From Chloroflexota bacterium (GTDB taxonomy: Bacteria; Chloroflexota; Anaerolineae; JACRMK01), in NCBI GenBank assembly GCA_016200765.1, contig JACQEC010000016.1, positions 1 through 14,595 of the forward strand: DNA of 14,595 bases, read 5' to 3'. A program made the translations under genes and the position numbers. The notes beneath the pieces are model-generated. The model searched no databases and was not told the origin of the DNA. It saw only the letters and a program-made list of their open reading frames with translations. Of this stretch, positions 14,023 through 14,595 are shown one piece after another (the first letter of the stretch is position 1; each line of letters begins with the position of its first letter).

Positions 14023-14459
14023 GGGGACTGCCGGCGCAGGGCGCGCTCCTGGAGCGCCGACATGGCCGCGGCTTCGCCTGCGGTGGCATGGTCATAGCCG
14101 AGCAGGTGCAAGATGCCGTGCGCGAGCAGTGTGTCCACCTCGTGGGCCAGCGAGTGCCCGGCGCGGCGAGCCTGCCGAAGCGCCTGTGGCAGAGAGATGG
14201 CGATGTCGCCGAGGGTGGCCATCGCGGTCTTTGATTCGTGGGCGGGGCGGACGCCATCATGGGCCGGGAACGAGAGGACGTCGGTTGTGTAGTCGTTGGC
14301 CGCGTACTGCCGATTCAGGCGGCGCATCGCCCGGTCGCCGACAAACGCCAGCGAGATCGCCGCCGTCCTGTGATGCTGGCCCGCGCGCAAGGCGCCGCGA
14401 GCCGTCTGGCGCAGCCGCCGGTCGGACAGGAGCGCGCGGGATCGCGGCAGGTGCCGCAC
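14019..14459 (-). CDS. ybeY: Endoribonuclease / rRNA maturation factor YbeY
   Basis: YbeY is a zinc-dependent endoribonuclease for 16S rRNA 3'-end maturation and ribosome quality control. The signature LLAHGILHLLGYDH gives the His114-x3-His118-x5-His124 metal triad, and YTTDVLSFP (57-65) is the second conserved block. The start is uncertain. GTG at 14459 (146 aa) follows the upstream stop by one base (TGA-G-GTG), suggesting termination-reinitiation. A GTG at 14528 would give 169 aa but would overlap the upstream gene by about 70 bp with an unconserved Pro/Lys-rich extension. Neither has a convincing ribosome binding site. The predicted first beta strand (LSLEVRHLP) straddles the chosen start, so a slightly earlier unusual start is possible. 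The stop overlaps dgkA. Confidence 0.9.
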   Translation of the reverse strand: MRHLPRSRALLSDRRLRQTARGALRAGQHHRTAAISLAFVGDRAMRRLNRQYAANDYTTDVLSFPAHDGVRPAHESKTAMATLGDIAISLPQALRQARRAGHSLAHEVDTLLAHGILHLLGYDHATAGEAAAMSALQERALRRQSP

Positions 14460-14460
14460 C

Positions 14461-14595
14461 TCAAGGCTTAGGCGCGGCGCTGGGAGCCTGTTCTTTTTCG
14501 GGGGTCTTTGCGCCTTCAATCCAAACACCTTGCGGGGGTGCGGGCAGCGTGTCCCGCGCCGCGCTGGGATAGGCCAGCCGCGGGTGAAATTGCCC
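14461..14595 (-). CDS. Seven-TM HD-family phosphohydrolase (PgpH-like), C-terminal 44 residues
   Basis: The minus-strand frame is open from the window edge to TGA at 14461-14463. It begins GQFHPRLAYPSA, which resembles the end of the HD domain of PgpH/YqfF-type proteins (…LQGxFHxRxxYP…), followed by a charged Pro/Glu/Lys/Ala tail. Those proteins are membrane cyclic-di-AMP phosphodiesterases and are commonly encoded just upstream of ybeY and dgkA, as here. The call rests on a short motif plus gene order, so it is moderate. The rest of the gene is outside the window. Confidence 0.6.
   Translation of the reverse strand, partial: GQFHPRLAYPSAARDTLPAPPQGVWIEGAKTPEKEQAPSAAPKP

Overview
The window looks like part of a GC-rich bacterial chromosome, most likely from a Chloroflexota (Anaerolineae-like) organism or metagenome bin. 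That assignment is an inference. It rests on secreted proteins with long Pro/Thr/Ala linkers, a bacterial Rad52/Rad22-type annealing protein next to ssb, a pgpH-ybeY-dgkA gene order, and heptanucleotide intergenic arrays. No phage structural genes, transposases, CRISPR arrays, rRNAs or tRNAs were seen.

Layout. (1) Positions 1-939, + strand: the C-terminal end of a Rad52/Rad22-like protein, then ssb, closed by a strong intrinsic terminator. (2) Positions 960-2027, - strand: a secreted six-repeat Kelch protein. It shares a compact divergent promoter region, with two extended -10 elements, with a 138-aa unrecognised protein at 2179-2595 (+, TTG start). (3) Positions 2668-3843: a Tat-exported phosphoesterase (AcpA / phospholipase C family), apparently translated from a leaderless GTG. 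(4) Positions 3844-4083: repeat-rich spacer with a degenerate heptamer array and a 62-bp direct repeat in about 2.5 copies. (5) Positions 4084-12523: a long + strand gene train. It runs DinB-like hydrolase, GH127 beta-L-arabinofuranosidase (broken by an internal deletion and frameshift), an inverted heptamer array, cyclase/kynurenine-formamidase-like metal hydrolase, GHMP sugar kinase (in-frame deletion removing its ATP-binding motif), DUF4432 aldose-epimerase-like protein, and a LolD/MacB-type ABC ATPase with a ten-helix FtsX-type permease. (6) Positions 12655-14595, - strand: pgpH (partial), ybeY and dgkA, ending in a perfect 36-bp palindromic terminator, followed by a separately transcribed, apparently leaderless L,D-transpeptidase.

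How the genes may work together. GH127, cyclase, GHMP kinase and DUF4432 read as a small carbohydrate-utilisation set: glycosidase releases the sugar, mutarotase interconverts anomers, kinase phosphorylates. The substrate beyond a likely L-arabinofuranoside is unknown. The most informative observation is that two genes of this set carry internal losses at conserved blocks (near 6066-6090 and 7488-7493). Either the pathway is decaying in this lineage or the assembly has collapsed short segments. The ABC pair directly downstream looks intact and may be an unrelated export system. The minus-strand group concerns cell envelope and RNA maturation. I did not find a clearly new multi-gene defence or mobile system. 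The strongest leads are the paired deletions, the two leaderless secreted-protein genes, and the heptamer arrays.
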